64,000 nucleotides of DNA from Streptomyces cylindrosporus (lineage in GTDB: Bacteria; Actinomycetota; Actinomycetes; Streptomycetales; Streptomycetaceae). Both the position numbers and the translations under genes were made by a program. The stretch covers positions 558,001-622,000 of the forward strand of contig NZ_JALDAY010000001.1 in NCBI RefSeq assembly GCF_022698165.1, given 5' to 3'. The notes under the pieces were generated by a model. It was not told the origin of the DNA, ran no database searches, and worked only from the letters and a program-made list of their open reading frames with translations. Below, in pieces: positions 18,234-26,319 of the stretch (position 1 is its first letter; each line of letters starts with the position of its first letter).

Positions 18234-18659
18234 ATGAAGGTCACGCTGAACAACCCGCCCACCGCCCCGCAGCCCGCGACCCCCTACTACTCCCAGGTCG
18301 CCCGGGTCGAACACCCCGACGGCAGCGCCCTGTTGTTCGTCTCCGGCCAGATAGCCGAGGGCGAGACCGTGGCCGACCAGACCCGCGGCATCTTCGAGGG
18401 GCTGGACGCGTTGCTGCGCGCCCACGGCGGCACCCTCGCCGACATCGTCAACATCCGCACCTACCTGACCGACATCGACGAGCTCCCCGAATACGGCGCC
18501 GTACGAAGGGAGTTCCTCACCGGCACCCCGCCGACGAGCATGACCTTCGAGGCCTCCCGGCTCTTCCGTCCCGAGGCCCGGATCGAGATCGAGATCGTGG
18601 CGGCCGTACCCGGTGACGTTCCGCGGCACACCGGCAGATTCGCTTCACCCCCGGCCTGA
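18234..18659 (+). CDS. RidA/YjgF-family enamine/imine deaminase-like protein
   Basis: A 141-residue member of the RidA (Rid) family: YYSQVARV, LLFVSGQIAEGETVADQTRGIFEGLDALLRAHGGTLADIVNIRTYLTD, and a late PPTSMTFEASRLFRPEARIEIEIVA. RidA deaminates reactive enamines and imines released by PLP enzymes. The canonical Arg of the active RidA group (R-V-E in the final strand) is replaced here by the sequence ARIEIEI, so it may belong to a Rid subgroup of different activity. Translation appears leaderless. It is divergent from, and probably regulated by, the LysR protein. Confidence 0.85.
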   Translation: MKVTLNNPPTAPQPATPYYSQVARVEHPDGSALLFVSGQIAEGETVADQTRGIFEGLDALLRAHGGTLADIVNIRTYLTDIDELPEYGAVRREFLTGTPPTSMTFEASRLFRPEARIEIEIVAAVPGDVPRHTGRFASPPA

Positions 18660-18703
18660 AGGCCAGAGCACTGCGAATGAACCCTGGTAGCCCGGTACTT
18701 ACT

Positions 18704-19264
18704 TCAGGCCTCCTCGCCCAGCAGTGCCAGGAAGTCCCGGAACGCGCCCGGCATGTCCACCGCGTCCGGGTCCAGCAGCCACTGGTACTGGAGGCCGTCC
18801 ATCACCGCGACCAGGAGGGGGGCCGTGCGCTCCGGGGTCAGGCCGTTCGGGAGGCGGTCGCCGTACTCGGTGCGCAGGACCGCGGCCATGCTCTCCCGGA
18901 CCTGGCGGTAGCGGTCCGTGAAGTACCCGCGCGCCGGGTGGCCCTCCGTCACGCTCTCGCCCAGCAGCGCCGAGAAGGTCTGGATGATGCCGGGGCGCAT
19001 CGCGTTGTACTCGACCAGGGAGGCCAGGAGGTCGATCCGCCACCGGGTGGCCGGCACCGCGTCCCACTGGTCCCGCTCCTTCAGCACCGCGACCAGCAGC
19101 GCCTCCTTGGTCGGGAAGTAGTGCAGCAGCCCCTGCTGGGTGAGCCCGACGCGCTCCGCCACCGCGGCCAGGCTCGCGCCCCGGTAACCGCGCTCGGCGA
19201 TCACTTCCAGCGCCGCCCGCACGATCTCCGCGCGCCGCTCCTCGCTCCTGACCCTGGCGTTCAT
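18704..19264 (-). CDS. TetR-family transcriptional regulator
   Basis: A 186-residue TetR regulator. Helix-turn-helix: AALEVIAERGYRGASLAAVAERVGLTQQGLLHYFPTKEALL. The second half has the all-helical ligand domain (LLASLVEYNAMRPGIIQTFSALLGESV; TAPLLVAVMDGLQYQWLLDP). ATG 19264 is preferred to an in-frame ATG at 19282 because GGTGA lies before it. It faces the GH3 beta-glucosidase gene across 123 bp that contains a 14-bp palindrome. A role as local repressor responding to a glucoside breakdown product is an inference from position. Confidence 0.88.
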   Translation of the reverse strand: MNARVRSEERRAEIVRAALEVIAERGYRGASLAAVAERVGLTQQGLLHYFPTKEALLVAVLKERDQWDAVPATRWRIDLLASLVEYNAMRPGIIQTFSALLGESVTEGHPARGYFTDRYRQVRESMAAVLRTEYGDRLPNGLTPERTAPLLVAVMDGLQYQWLLDPDAVDMPGAFRDFLALLGEEA

Positions 19265-19324
19265 GGCGTCACCGTACGGCATCCGAGGACGATGAATATT
19301 ACGGCACGATAACGAAACCTACCG

Positions 19325-19338
19325 CGTTACAGGTAACG
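19325..19338. promoter_or_regulatory. TetR-type operator candidate
   Basis: CGTTAC-AG-GTAACG is a perfect 6-2-6 inverted repeat midway between the divergent TetR and GH3 genes. Related half-sites (ATAACG at about 19310 and ATTACG at about 19300) precede it, so a second, weaker site may exist. Confidence 0.7.
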
Positions 19339-19387
19339 GGTGCACGATGGGTCCCAGGACGACATGACTCGACGAGGAGGCACCGCG

Positions 19388-21829
19388 ATGGCGGCTACCC
19401 CGGGAAACCAGGCCGATCAGGCCCGCGAGGCCGCCGTGGAGGCGGCCCTCGGCAAGCTGGACCTGGACGCGAAGACCCGGCTGCTGGCCGGTCAGGACAT
19501 GTGGTCGCTGCTCGAGCTGCCGGAGATCGGCCTGAAGTCCCTCGTCATGTCCGACGGCCCGATCGGCGTCCGGGGCGTCCGGTGGACCGCCGACGACCCC
19601 TCCATCGCCCTGCCCTCCCCGACCGCCCTCGCCGCGACCTGGGACCCCGGGCTCGCCCGCCGCGCCGGTACCCTGCTCGCCCAGGAGGCCCGCCGCAAGG
19701 GCGTGCACGTCCTGCTCGCGCCGACCGTCAATCTCCATCGTTCACCGCTCGGCGGACGGCACTTCGAGGCCTACAGCGAGGACCCGTACCTGACGGGACA
19801 CATCGGCGCCGGGTACGTCACGGGCGTACAGGAGGGCGGCGTCGGCACCACCGTCAAGCACTTCGTCGCCAACGACGCCGAGACCGACCGCTTCACCGTG
19901 AACAACCTGGTCAGCGAACGGGCCTTGCGCGAGCTCTACTTGAGGCCCTTCGAGATCATCGTCGAGAACGCCCACCCCTGGGGCGTCATGACCGCCTACA
20001 ACACCGTCAACGGCACGACGATGACCGAGCACCGGTACCTCGTGAACGAGGTGCTGCGCGGCGAGTGGGGCTTCGACGGGTACAACGTCTCCGACTGGAT
20101 GGCCGGACGCTCGACGGTCGGCGCCATCGAGGGCGGGCTCGACGTCGCCATGCCCGGCCCGCAGACCGTGTACGGCGAGGCCCTCGCCCGGGCCGTCCGC
20201 GACGGCGAGGTCGAGGAGGCCACCGTCGACGAGGCCGTGCGCAACGTGCTGCGGCTCGCCGCCCGCGTGGGCGCCCTCGACGGCGCCGAACCGGCCGTCG
20301 CCGAACCGCCCGCCGCCGTCGACGGCGAGGCCCTGGCCCGCGAGATCGCCCGCCGCGCCTTCGTCCTCGTGAAGAACGACAACGGCGCCCTGCCCCTGAA
20401 GCCCGGCACCGTCGCCCTCATCGGCGCCGCCGCCCGCGACGCCCGGGTCCTCGGCGGCGGCTCCGCCACCGTCTTCCCGTCCCGGACCGTCTCCCCGCTC
20501 GACGGCCTCACCGCCGCCCTCCCCGAAGGCACCCTCAGCTACGCCGTCGGCGCCGACCCGAACACCGAACTCGCCGTCGCCGACAAGGGGTTCAGCCTCA
20601 AGGCGGTCTGCCGCGACACCGACGGGAACATCCTCGGCACCGGCTCGGCCCCCAATGGCCAGCTCCAGTGGATGGGCAGCGACCTCCCCGAGGGCGTCAC
20701 CCACGACCGCCTGCACACCGTCGAGCTGACCGGCACCTTCACCCCGCGCGACACCGGCCCGCACACCTTCGGCATCAAGGGCACCGGCCACTTCACCCTC
20801 ACCGTCGCGGGCACCACGTACTACGACGACGTCCAGCGCCCCGCCGACGACAGCGACCCCTTCGAGGCCTTCTTCGGCTCCCCGGTCCCCCGCGCCCAGG
20901 CCGAACTCACCGCGGGCGAGCCGGTCGAGGTCTCCCTCACCTACGTCTACGCGCTCCCCGAGGAGGTCCCCTTCAAGGTCGTCGCCTTCGCCCTGGCCCA
21001 CCAGGAGCCGCAGCGCGACCCGGACGAGCTGATCGCCGAGGCCGTCGAGGCCGCCCGCGCCGCCGACACGGCCGTCGTCGTGGTCGCCACCACCGACCGC
21101 GTCGAGTCCGAGGGCTTCGACCGCAAGGACCTCACCCTTCCCGGCCGCCAGGACGAGCTGGTCCGCGCGGTCGCCGCCGCCAACCCGAACACGGTCGTCG
21201 TCGTCAACTCCGGTTCCCCGGTCGAACTCCCCTGGCGGGACGAGGTCGCCGCCGTGCTGCTCAGCTGGTTCCCCGGCCAGGAGGGCGGCGCGGCCCTCGC
21301 CGACGTCCTCACCGGCGCGCACGAGCCGGGCGGCCGGCTGCCCACCACCTGGGGCTCCCTGGCCGACGCCCCGGTGACCCAGGTGACCCCGGCCGACGGC
21401 GAACTCCCGTACACCGAGGACGTCTTCATCGGCTACCGCGCCTGGGAGAAGGAGGGCCGGACCCCCTCGTACCCCTTCGGCCACGGCCTCGGCTACACCG
21501 ACTGGAGCTACGAGTCGGCGGAGGTCGAGGGCACCACGGTCCGGGTGCGCGTGCGCAACTCCGGTGAGCGGGCGGGCCGGGAGGTCGTGCAGGTGTACCT
21601 GGCGCCGGGCGAGGCCGACGCCGGGCGGCCCCGGCGGTGGCTCGCCGGGTTCGCGAGCGTGGCGGCCGGGCCGGGGGAGAGCGCCGAGGCCGTCGTCGAA
21701 CTGCCCCGGCGCGCCTTCGAGATCTGGGACGAGGCCGCGCGCGGCTGGTCGTTTGTGAAGGGTTCGTACGAGATCCAGGTCAGCCGCTCGATCACGGACC
21801 GCCGCCTCACCGCGACTATTAACGTCTGA
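19388..21829 (+). CDS. Glycoside hydrolase family 3 beta-glucosidase with PA14 domain
   Basis: An 813-residue cytoplasmic GH3 enzyme. Order: TIM-barrel domain with KHFVANDAETDR and nucleophile Asp236 in GYNVSDWMAG; an (alpha/beta)6 sandwich (ARRAFVLVKNDNGALPLKPGTVALIG); a PA14 insertion at about residues 390-510 (GTFTPRDTGPHTFGIKGTGHFTLTVAG); then VESEGFDRKDLTLPGRQDELV and a C-terminal fibronectin III-like domain. It matches the BglB/KmBglI layout, where PA14 shapes the substrate pocket. AGGAGG sits 8 nt before the ATG. No signal peptide is present, so it would cleave imported oligosaccharides or glycosides. Confidence 0.93.
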   Translation: MAATPGNQADQAREAAVEAALGKLDLDAKTRLLAGQDMWSLLELPEIGLKSLVMSDGPIGVRGVRWTADDPSIALPSPTALAATWDPGLARRAGTLLAQEARRKGVHVLLAPTVNLHRSPLGGRHFEAYSEDPYLTGHIGAGYVTGVQEGGVGTTVKHFVANDAETDRFTVNNLVSERALRELYLRPFEIIVENAHPWGVMTAYNTVNGTTMTEHRYLVNEVLRGEWGFDGYNVSDWMAGRSTVGAIEGGLDVAMPGPQTVYGEALARAVRDGEVEEATVDEAVRNVLRLAARVGALDGAEPAVAEPPAAVDGEALAREIARRAFVLVKNDNGALPLKPGTVALIGAAARDARVLGGGSATVFPSRTVSPLDGLTAALPEGTLSYAVGADPNTELAVADKGFSLKAVCRDTDGNILGTGSAPNGQLQWMGSDLPEGVTHDRLHTVELTGTFTPRDTGPHTFGIKGTGHFTLTVAGTTYYDDVQRPADDSDPFEAFFGSPVPRAQAELTAGEPVEVSLTYVYALPEEVPFKVVAFALAHQEPQRDPDELIAEAVEAARAADTAVVVVATTDRVESEGFDRKDLTLPGRQDELVRAVAAANPNTVVVVNSGSPVELPWRDEVAAVLLSWFPGQEGGAALADVLTGAHEPGGRLPTTWGSLADAPVTQVTPADGELPYTEDVFIGYRAWEKEGRTPSYPFGHGLGYTDWSYESAEVEGTTVRVRVRNSGERAGREVVQVYLAPGEADAGRPRRWLAGFASVAAGPGESAEAVVELPRRAFEIWDEAARGWSFVKGSYEIQVSRSITDRRLTATINV

Positions 21830-21853
21830 TCCGGGACAAGCCTCCCCACGAAC

Positions 21854-21889
21854 AGCCCCGGCCCGGGACCTGACCCCTGGGCCGGGGCT
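21854..21889. terminator. Convergent terminator between GH3 and mutarotase genes
   Basis: AGCCCCGGCCC at 21854-21864 pairs perfectly with GGGCCGGGGCT at 21879-21889, an 11-bp stem with a 14-nt loop. It lies between convergent stops. Confidence 0.85.
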
Positions 21890-21909
21890 CGTGCGTTCCC
21901 GGGAAGCCG

Positions 21910-22881
21910 CTAGCGGGTCGTGAAGCCGTACACCGTCTCCGAGCGGAACACCCCGCCCGGCCGCAGCACCGTGGTCGGGAAGTCCGGGTGGTTCGGGGAG
22001 TCCGGGAAGTGCTGGGTCTCCAGCGCCACGCCGTCGCCGGGGGCGAAGGGCGCGGGCAGGTGGTCGGCGGTGTACAGCTGGAGGCCGGGCTCGGTGGTCG
22101 TGACGGTCAGGACGCGGCCGGACGCCGGGTCGTACAGCTCGGCCACCTCGCGCGGGGTCTGCGTCACCCCGCCGGTCAGCACGAAGTTGTGGTCGTACCC
22201 CGTCCCGACCTTCCGCGCCTCCCGGAAGTCGAAGCGCGTCCCCGCCACCTCCGCGAGCTCGCCGGTCGGGATCAGGTCCGCGTCGACCGGGGTGTAGCGC
22301 GAGGCGTCGAGCCGCAGCTCATGGCCGCCCGCGCTGCCGGAGCCGCCGAGGTTCCAGTACGAGTGGTTCGTCAGGTTCACGATCGTCGGCGCGTCGGTCA
22401 CCGCCTCGTACGCGATCCGCAACGAACCGGCGTCGTCGAGCGTGTACGTCGCCGAGACCTCCAGCGTCCCCGGGAACCCCTCCTCCCCGTGCGGGCTCAC
22501 CCGGGACAGCCGCACCCCGCCCGCCACCGGCGTCACGTCCCACACCCGCTTGTCGAAGCCGCGCTCCCCGCCGTGCAGGGAGTTCGGCGCGTTGTTCGGC
22601 TCCAGGGCGTACGTCACCCCGTCCAGCGGGAACCGGCCGCCGGCGATCCGGTTGGCGTACCGGCCGATCAGGGCGCCGAAGTACGGCCCCGGGCAGCCGA
22701 CATAGGAATCCAGGTCGGCGAACCCCAGCACCACGTTCCCGGTACGTCCGTCGCGGTCCGGGAACTCCACCGACTGCACGATGCCGCCGTACGACAGGAT
22801 CCGCACCCGTACGCCGGCCCGCTCCAGGGTCCAGCGGTGCACCTGGGTGCCGTCGGAAAGTGTGCCGAAGTGTTCGCTCAT
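21910..22881 (-). CDS. galM: Aldose 1-epimerase (cytoplasmic mutarotase)
   Basis: A 323-residue galactose mutarotase without a signal peptide. Conserved segments are LSYGGIVQSVEFPDRDG, ALIGRYANRIAGGRF, SLHGGERGFDKRVWDV, NLTNHSYWNLGG with the catalytic His, and VALETQHFPDSPNHPDFPTTVL with the Glu. It is a paralogue of the Tat-secreted protein at 1104-2258; the two share most core motifs. The convergent GH3 beta-glucosidase gene would release glucose that this enzyme can equilibrate, though the genes are not in one operon. Confidence 0.92.
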   Translation of the reverse strand: MSEHFGTLSDGTQVHRWTLERAGVRVRILSYGGIVQSVEFPDRDGRTGNVVLGFADLDSYVGCPGPYFGALIGRYANRIAGGRFPLDGVTYALEPNNAPNSLHGGERGFDKRVWDVTPVAGGVRLSRVSPHGEEGFPGTLEVSATYTLDDAGSLRIAYEAVTDAPTIVNLTNHSYWNLGGSGSAGGHELRLDASRYTPVDADLIPTGELAEVAGTRFDFREARKVGTGYDHNFVLTGGVTQTPREVAELYDPASGRVLTVTTTEPGLQLYTADHLPAPFAPGDGVALETQHFPDSPNHPDFPTTVLRPGGVFRSETVYGFTTR

Positions 22882-22913
22882 GAGCGGAACTCTAGGTCAC
22901 CGGCCTGTCCGGC

Positions 22914-23798
22914 TCACGACTCCTTCGCCGTGACGGCGCGGTAGGCGATCTCCGCGAGCCGCGCCTGACCGTTCACGCTCGGGTGGAACCAGTCCCAGTG
23001 GCTCAACTGGTCCGTCCCGAACCGGTACTCGTACACCGCGCCCCCGTCGAACCGGCACCGCCGGTCCTTGCCGCACACCTCCTTCAGCACGTCGTTGTAC
23101 GCCTCCACCCGCTTCTGCACGGTGTCCCGCCGCAGGGTCGCCGCCGAGTCCAGCGCGTCCGCGTCGGCCAGCATCGAGGGGCAGATCCCGAGCTTCCACA
23201 CCTGCTTGCCCAGCGGATTGGTCCGCCCCTGCGACCACAGCCGCTTCAGGTTCGGCACGCTCGCCACGTACACCTGCGCCTTCGGCAGCTTCTCGCGCAG
23301 GGTGCCCAGCGCGTCCTCGAAGTCGGTACGGAACTCGGCCACCGAGGTCATCGCCGAGGTGGATGACCGGCAGGCGTCGTTCGCCCCCACCATCACCGTC
23401 ACCAACTGCGGCTTCTTCGCCACCGCCTGCGCCATCTGCGCGGGCAGATCGGCCATCCGCGCCCCGGTCACCGCGTAGTTCCAGCTGGCCTCGGCCGCCC
23501 GCGCCTTCCCCAGCAGGCGCACGGCGAGGGAGTCGACCTTCGTGCTGCTGCCGGTCGCCCAGGACACCTCCGGGCAGTCCGACAGCACCGTGCACGCGTC
23601 GAAACCGCGGGTGATGGAGTCCCCGACGGCGGCGATCGACGCCGGGCTCGCGTCCCACGCCGGTGCCGCCGGCTTCTCCCTGTGCGCCTTGGCCCCGGTC
23701 GGCCCGGCGGAGTTCCCGCCGACGGCGTCACAGCCGACGGCACCGCCCAGCACGGCCGCCGCCGCGACGCTCGCGAGCAAAGCCCCAGGCTTTCGCAT
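22914..23798 (-). CDS. SGNH/GDSL-family esterase-like lipoprotein
   Basis: A 294-residue extracytoplasmic hydrolase. The signal ends at a lipobox-like AVGC, so Cys23 is the likely lipid site. SGNH blocks: Ser in AAVGDSITRGFDAC, Gly in NYAVTGARMADL, Asn in VMVGANDACRSS, and Asp/His in HWDWFHPSVNGQ. Several Cys (ACTVLSDCPE, GICPS, VCGKDRRC) suggest disulfides, as in the Streptomyces scabies-type esterase/lipase group. A GAGGGGA ribosome site lies about 9 nt before the ATG. Substrate unknown; acyl esters of lipids or polysaccharides are typical for the fold. Confidence 0.85.
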   Translation of the reverse strand: MRKPGALLASVAAAAVLGGAVGCDAVGGNSAGPTGAKAHREKPAAPAWDASPASIAAVGDSITRGFDACTVLSDCPEVSWATGSSTKVDSLAVRLLGKARAAEASWNYAVTGARMADLPAQMAQAVAKKPQLVTVMVGANDACRSSTSAMTSVAEFRTDFEDALGTLREKLPKAQVYVASVPNLKRLWSQGRTNPLGKQVWKLGICPSMLADADALDSAATLRRDTVQKRVEAYNDVLKEVCGKDRRCRFDGGAVYEYRFGTDQLSHWDWFHPSVNGQARLAEIAYRAVTAKES

Positions 23799-24078
23799 CC
23801 GCTGCTGATCCCCTCGGTCGGCGCACATGGACGTACACAGACGTCCCCCCACATAACAACGCGCGAGGGTTCCCGATCCACACACCATCCCCGGACCGTG
23901 CAACGGTTCACACCCGTACAAGCGTCCTGCCGGGTGAATGGCGGGCGTTTCGGCGCATCGGGACCGACGGTACGTCACACTCCTTGCGCCGCCGCACGGT
24001 AGCCTCGCCATCAACGTGGCTGCCCGGCCACACCGTCCGCCAGTTCGCAAGATCGTCCTGCTCTGCCCGGAGGTCCCG

Positions 24079-24573
24079 GTGACGACACGTGGAGTTCTGT
24101 ACGTGCACTCCGCTCCGCGCGCGCTGTGCCCGCACGTCGAGTGGGCCGTCGCCGGAGTGCTCGGCACGCGCGTCAACCTCGACTGGATCCGGCAGCCGGC
24201 CGCGCCCGGCACCTGGCGCTCGGAGTTCTCCTGGAAGGGCGAGGCCGGTACGGCCTCCAAACTCGCGTCCGCCCTGCGCGGCTGGCACCTCCTCCGCTTC
24301 GAGGTCACGGCCGAGCCCTGCCCCACGGCCGAGGGCGAGCGCTACAGCTGCACCCCCGACCTCGGCATCTTCCACGCGGTGACGGGCATCCACGGCGACA
24401 TCCTCATCCCGGAGGACAGGCTCAGGGCGGCGCTCACCCGCTCCCAGCGCGACGAGACGGACCTGGAGGCGGAAATCGCCAAGCTCCTCGGCAAGCCGTG
24501 GGACGACGAGTTGGAGCCGTTCAGGTACGCGGGCGAGGGCGCGCCGGTGCGCTGGCTGCATCAGGTGGTCTGA
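24079..24573 (+). CDS. DUF3145 protein next to the fab operon
   Basis: A 164-residue protein of the actinobacterial DUF3145 family: TTRGVLYVHSAPRALCPHVEWAVAGVLG, LRGWHLLRFEVTAEPCP, DLGIFHAVTGIHGDILIPEDRLRAAL, and GKPWDDELEPFRYAGEG near the end. The GTG at 24079 follows GGAGG; a longer frame from 23938 lacks a ribosome site. In my knowledge this gene sits beside fabF in many Streptomyces, but no function has been assigned. It converges on fabF across a strong shared terminator. Confidence 0.88.
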   Translation: MTTRGVLYVHSAPRALCPHVEWAVAGVLGTRVNLDWIRQPAAPGTWRSEFSWKGEAGTASKLASALRGWHLLRFEVTAEPCPTAEGERYSCTPDLGIFHAVTGIHGDILIPEDRLRAALTRSQRDETDLEAEIAKLLGKPWDDELEPFRYAGEGAPVRWLHQVV

Positions 24574-24587
24574 AGTTCCCGTACATG

Positions 24588-24623
24588 CTGAAGGGCCCCC
24601 ACCAGCCGGTGGGGGCCCTTCAG
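24588..24623. terminator. Very strong convergent terminator between DUF3145 and fabF
   Basis: CTGAAGGGCCCCCACC at 24588-24603 and its exact complement at 24608-24623 form a perfect 16-bp stem with an AGCC tetraloop. It ends both the fab operon and the DUF3145 transcript. Confidence 0.93.
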
Positions 24624-24640
24624 TTGCGTACGAGCGATGC

Positions 24641-25912
24641 TCAGACCGTCCGGAACGCCAGCACCACGTTGTGGCCGCCGAAGCCGAACGAGTCGTTCAG
24701 CGCGGCGATGCGGCCCTCCACGGGCAGCTTGCGGGCCTCGCCGCGGACGACGTCGGCGTTGGCCTCCGCCTCCGGGTCGAGGTTCTCGACGTTGATGGTC
24801 GGCGGCGCCACCCGGTGGTACAGGGCGAGCACGGTCGCGACCGTCTCGATGCCGCCCGCGCCACCGAGGAGGTGACCGGTCATCGACTTGGTCGCGGACA
24901 CCGCCATGTGGTCCGCGTCGTCGCCGAACACCTTGCGCAGCGCCTTCAGCTCGGCGATGTCACCGGCCGGCGTCGACGTCGCGTGCGCGTTGACGTGCAC
25001 GATCTCCGCCGGGTCCAGGTCGGTGCGCTCCAGCAGGTGCTGCAGCGCGGCGGCGATGCCCCGCCCCTCCGGCTCCGGCTGCACGATGTCGTGGCTGTCG
25101 GCGGAGATGCCCTGCCCGACCGCCTCGGCGTACACCCGGGCACCGCGCTTGGCGGCGTGCTCCGCGGACTCCAGGACGATCACGCCGGCGCCCTCGCCGA
25201 GGACGAAGCCGTCCCGGGCGGTGTCGTACGGACGCGAGGCACCCTCGGGGTTCTCGTTGTTCTTGGACATCGCCATCATGTTGCCGAACGCGGCGATGGG
25301 AAGCGGGTGGATGGCCGCCTCGGTGCCACCGGCGACGACGACGTCGGCGCGGCCCGTGCGGATCATCTCGATGGCGTAGCCGATGGCCTCGGCGCCGGAG
25401 GCGCACGCGGAGACCGGCGTGTGCACGCCCGCGCGGGCGCCCACGAGCAGGCCCACGTTGGCCGAGGGGCCGTTCGGCATCAGCATGGGGACGGTGTGCG
25501 GGGAGACGCGGCGGACGCCCTTCTCCTTCAGCACGTCGTACTGGTCCAGCAGCGTCGTCACGCCACCGATGCCGGAGGCGATGACCGCGCCGAGCCGGTC
25601 GGGGTCGATGTTGTGGTCCTCGCCGGCCTTGCCCTCGAAGCCGGCGTCCTTCCATGCCTCCTGGGCCGCGACCAGCGCGAACTGCGCCGAGCGGTCCAGA
25701 CGGCGGGCCTGCGGACGCGGGATGACCTCGGTGGGCTCCACGGCGACCGGCGCGGCGATACGGACCGCCTGCTCGGCGGCCCACTCCTGCTCCAGGGGCT
25801 TCACACCGGACTTGCCGGCGATCAGACCCTCCCAGGTAGAGGCTGCGTCGCCACCCAGCGGTGTGGTTGCGCCGATACCGGTGACGACCACGGTGCGATT
25901 GGTCGGGCTCAC
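24641..25912 (-). CDS. fabF: Beta-ketoacyl-ACP synthase II
   Basis: A 423-residue KAS II condensing enzyme. Catalytic Cys170 is in VSACASGAEAIGY, the two His are in NAHATSTPAGD and SMTGHLLGGAGG, and LGEGAGVIVLE and NDSFGFGGHNVVLAF are conserved. It elongates acyl-ACP with malonyl-ACP in type II fatty acid synthesis. The start is GTG at 25912. It is the last gene of the fabD-fabH-acpP-fabF operon, the standard Streptomyces order, and is separated from acpP by an 82-bp gap with a hairpin. Confidence 0.97.
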   Translation of the reverse strand: MSPTNRTVVVTGIGATTPLGGDAASTWEGLIAGKSGVKPLEQEWAAEQAVRIAAPVAVEPTEVIPRPQARRLDRSAQFALVAAQEAWKDAGFEGKAGEDHNIDPDRLGAVIASGIGGVTTLLDQYDVLKEKGVRRVSPHTVPMLMPNGPSANVGLLVGARAGVHTPVSACASGAEAIGYAIEMIRTGRADVVVAGGTEAAIHPLPIAAFGNMMAMSKNNENPEGASRPYDTARDGFVLGEGAGVIVLESAEHAAKRGARVYAEAVGQGISADSHDIVQPEPEGRGIAAALQHLLERTDLDPAEIVHVNAHATSTPAGDIAELKALRKVFGDDADHMAVSATKSMTGHLLGGAGGIETVATVLALYHRVAPPTINVENLDPEAEANADVVRGEARKLPVEGRIAALNDSFGFGGHNVVLAFRTV

Positions 25913-25946
25913 GGGAATTCTTTCTCCAATTACGGGGATGAAGCGG

Positions 25947-25964
25947 CGCCACCGCCGGGTGGCG
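25947..25964 (-). ncRNA. Intercistronic stem-loop after acpP
   Basis: CGCCACC-GCCG-GGTGGCG forms a 7-bp stem with a 4-nt loop, located between the acpP stop and the fabF start on the same message. It could protect the 3' end of an acpP segment after processing, allowing more ACP than enzyme to be made. It is not a separate RNA gene. Confidence 0.45.
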
Positions 25965-25994
25965 GGGCCAGGCGACCGGGGCCTAGAGGGTGAC

Positions 25995-26243
25995 TCAGGC
26001 CTGGTGCTTGAGGATGTAGTCGGTCGCGTCGCCGACAGTCTTGAGGTTCTTGACGTCCTCGTCGGGGATCTTGACGTCGAAACGCTCTTCGGCGGCGACG
26101 ACGACCTCGACCATGGACAGCGAGTCGACGTCCAGGTCGTCGGTGAAGGACTTGTCCAGCTGGACGTCCTCAACCGGGATGCCGGCGATCTCGTTCACGA
26201 TGTCGGCGAGACCGGCGACGATCTCTTCCTGAGTGGCGGCCAT
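25995..26243 (-). CDS. acpP: Acyl carrier protein of fatty acid synthesis
   Basis: An 82-residue acidic four-helix carrier protein. The phosphopantetheine attachment Ser is in DVDSLSMVEVV, and the flanking DLDVDS and AEERFDVKIPDEDVKNLKTVGDATDYI are typical of AcpP. It carries all intermediates of type II fatty acid synthesis. It lies between fabH and fabF with an intercistronic gap on each side. Position in the fab operon excludes a polyketide-only ACP. Confidence 0.97.
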   Translation of the reverse strand: MAATQEEIVAGLADIVNEIAGIPVEDVQLDKSFTDDLDVDSLSMVEVVVAAEERFDVKIPDEDVKNLKTVGDATDYILKHQA

Positions 26244-26319
26244 GGTGGCGCTCCTTCGTTTTTATCCAGAGGGTTGGCAGTGCTTCCCGCATCGGACCGG
26301 TCGGTCCGGCACGGAGTGC

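Noticed and set aside
19501..21567. 688-codon open frame within the GH3 gene
   Set aside because: It is a same-strand shifted frame with Arg/Pro-rich nonsense; the GH3 frame has all family motifs.
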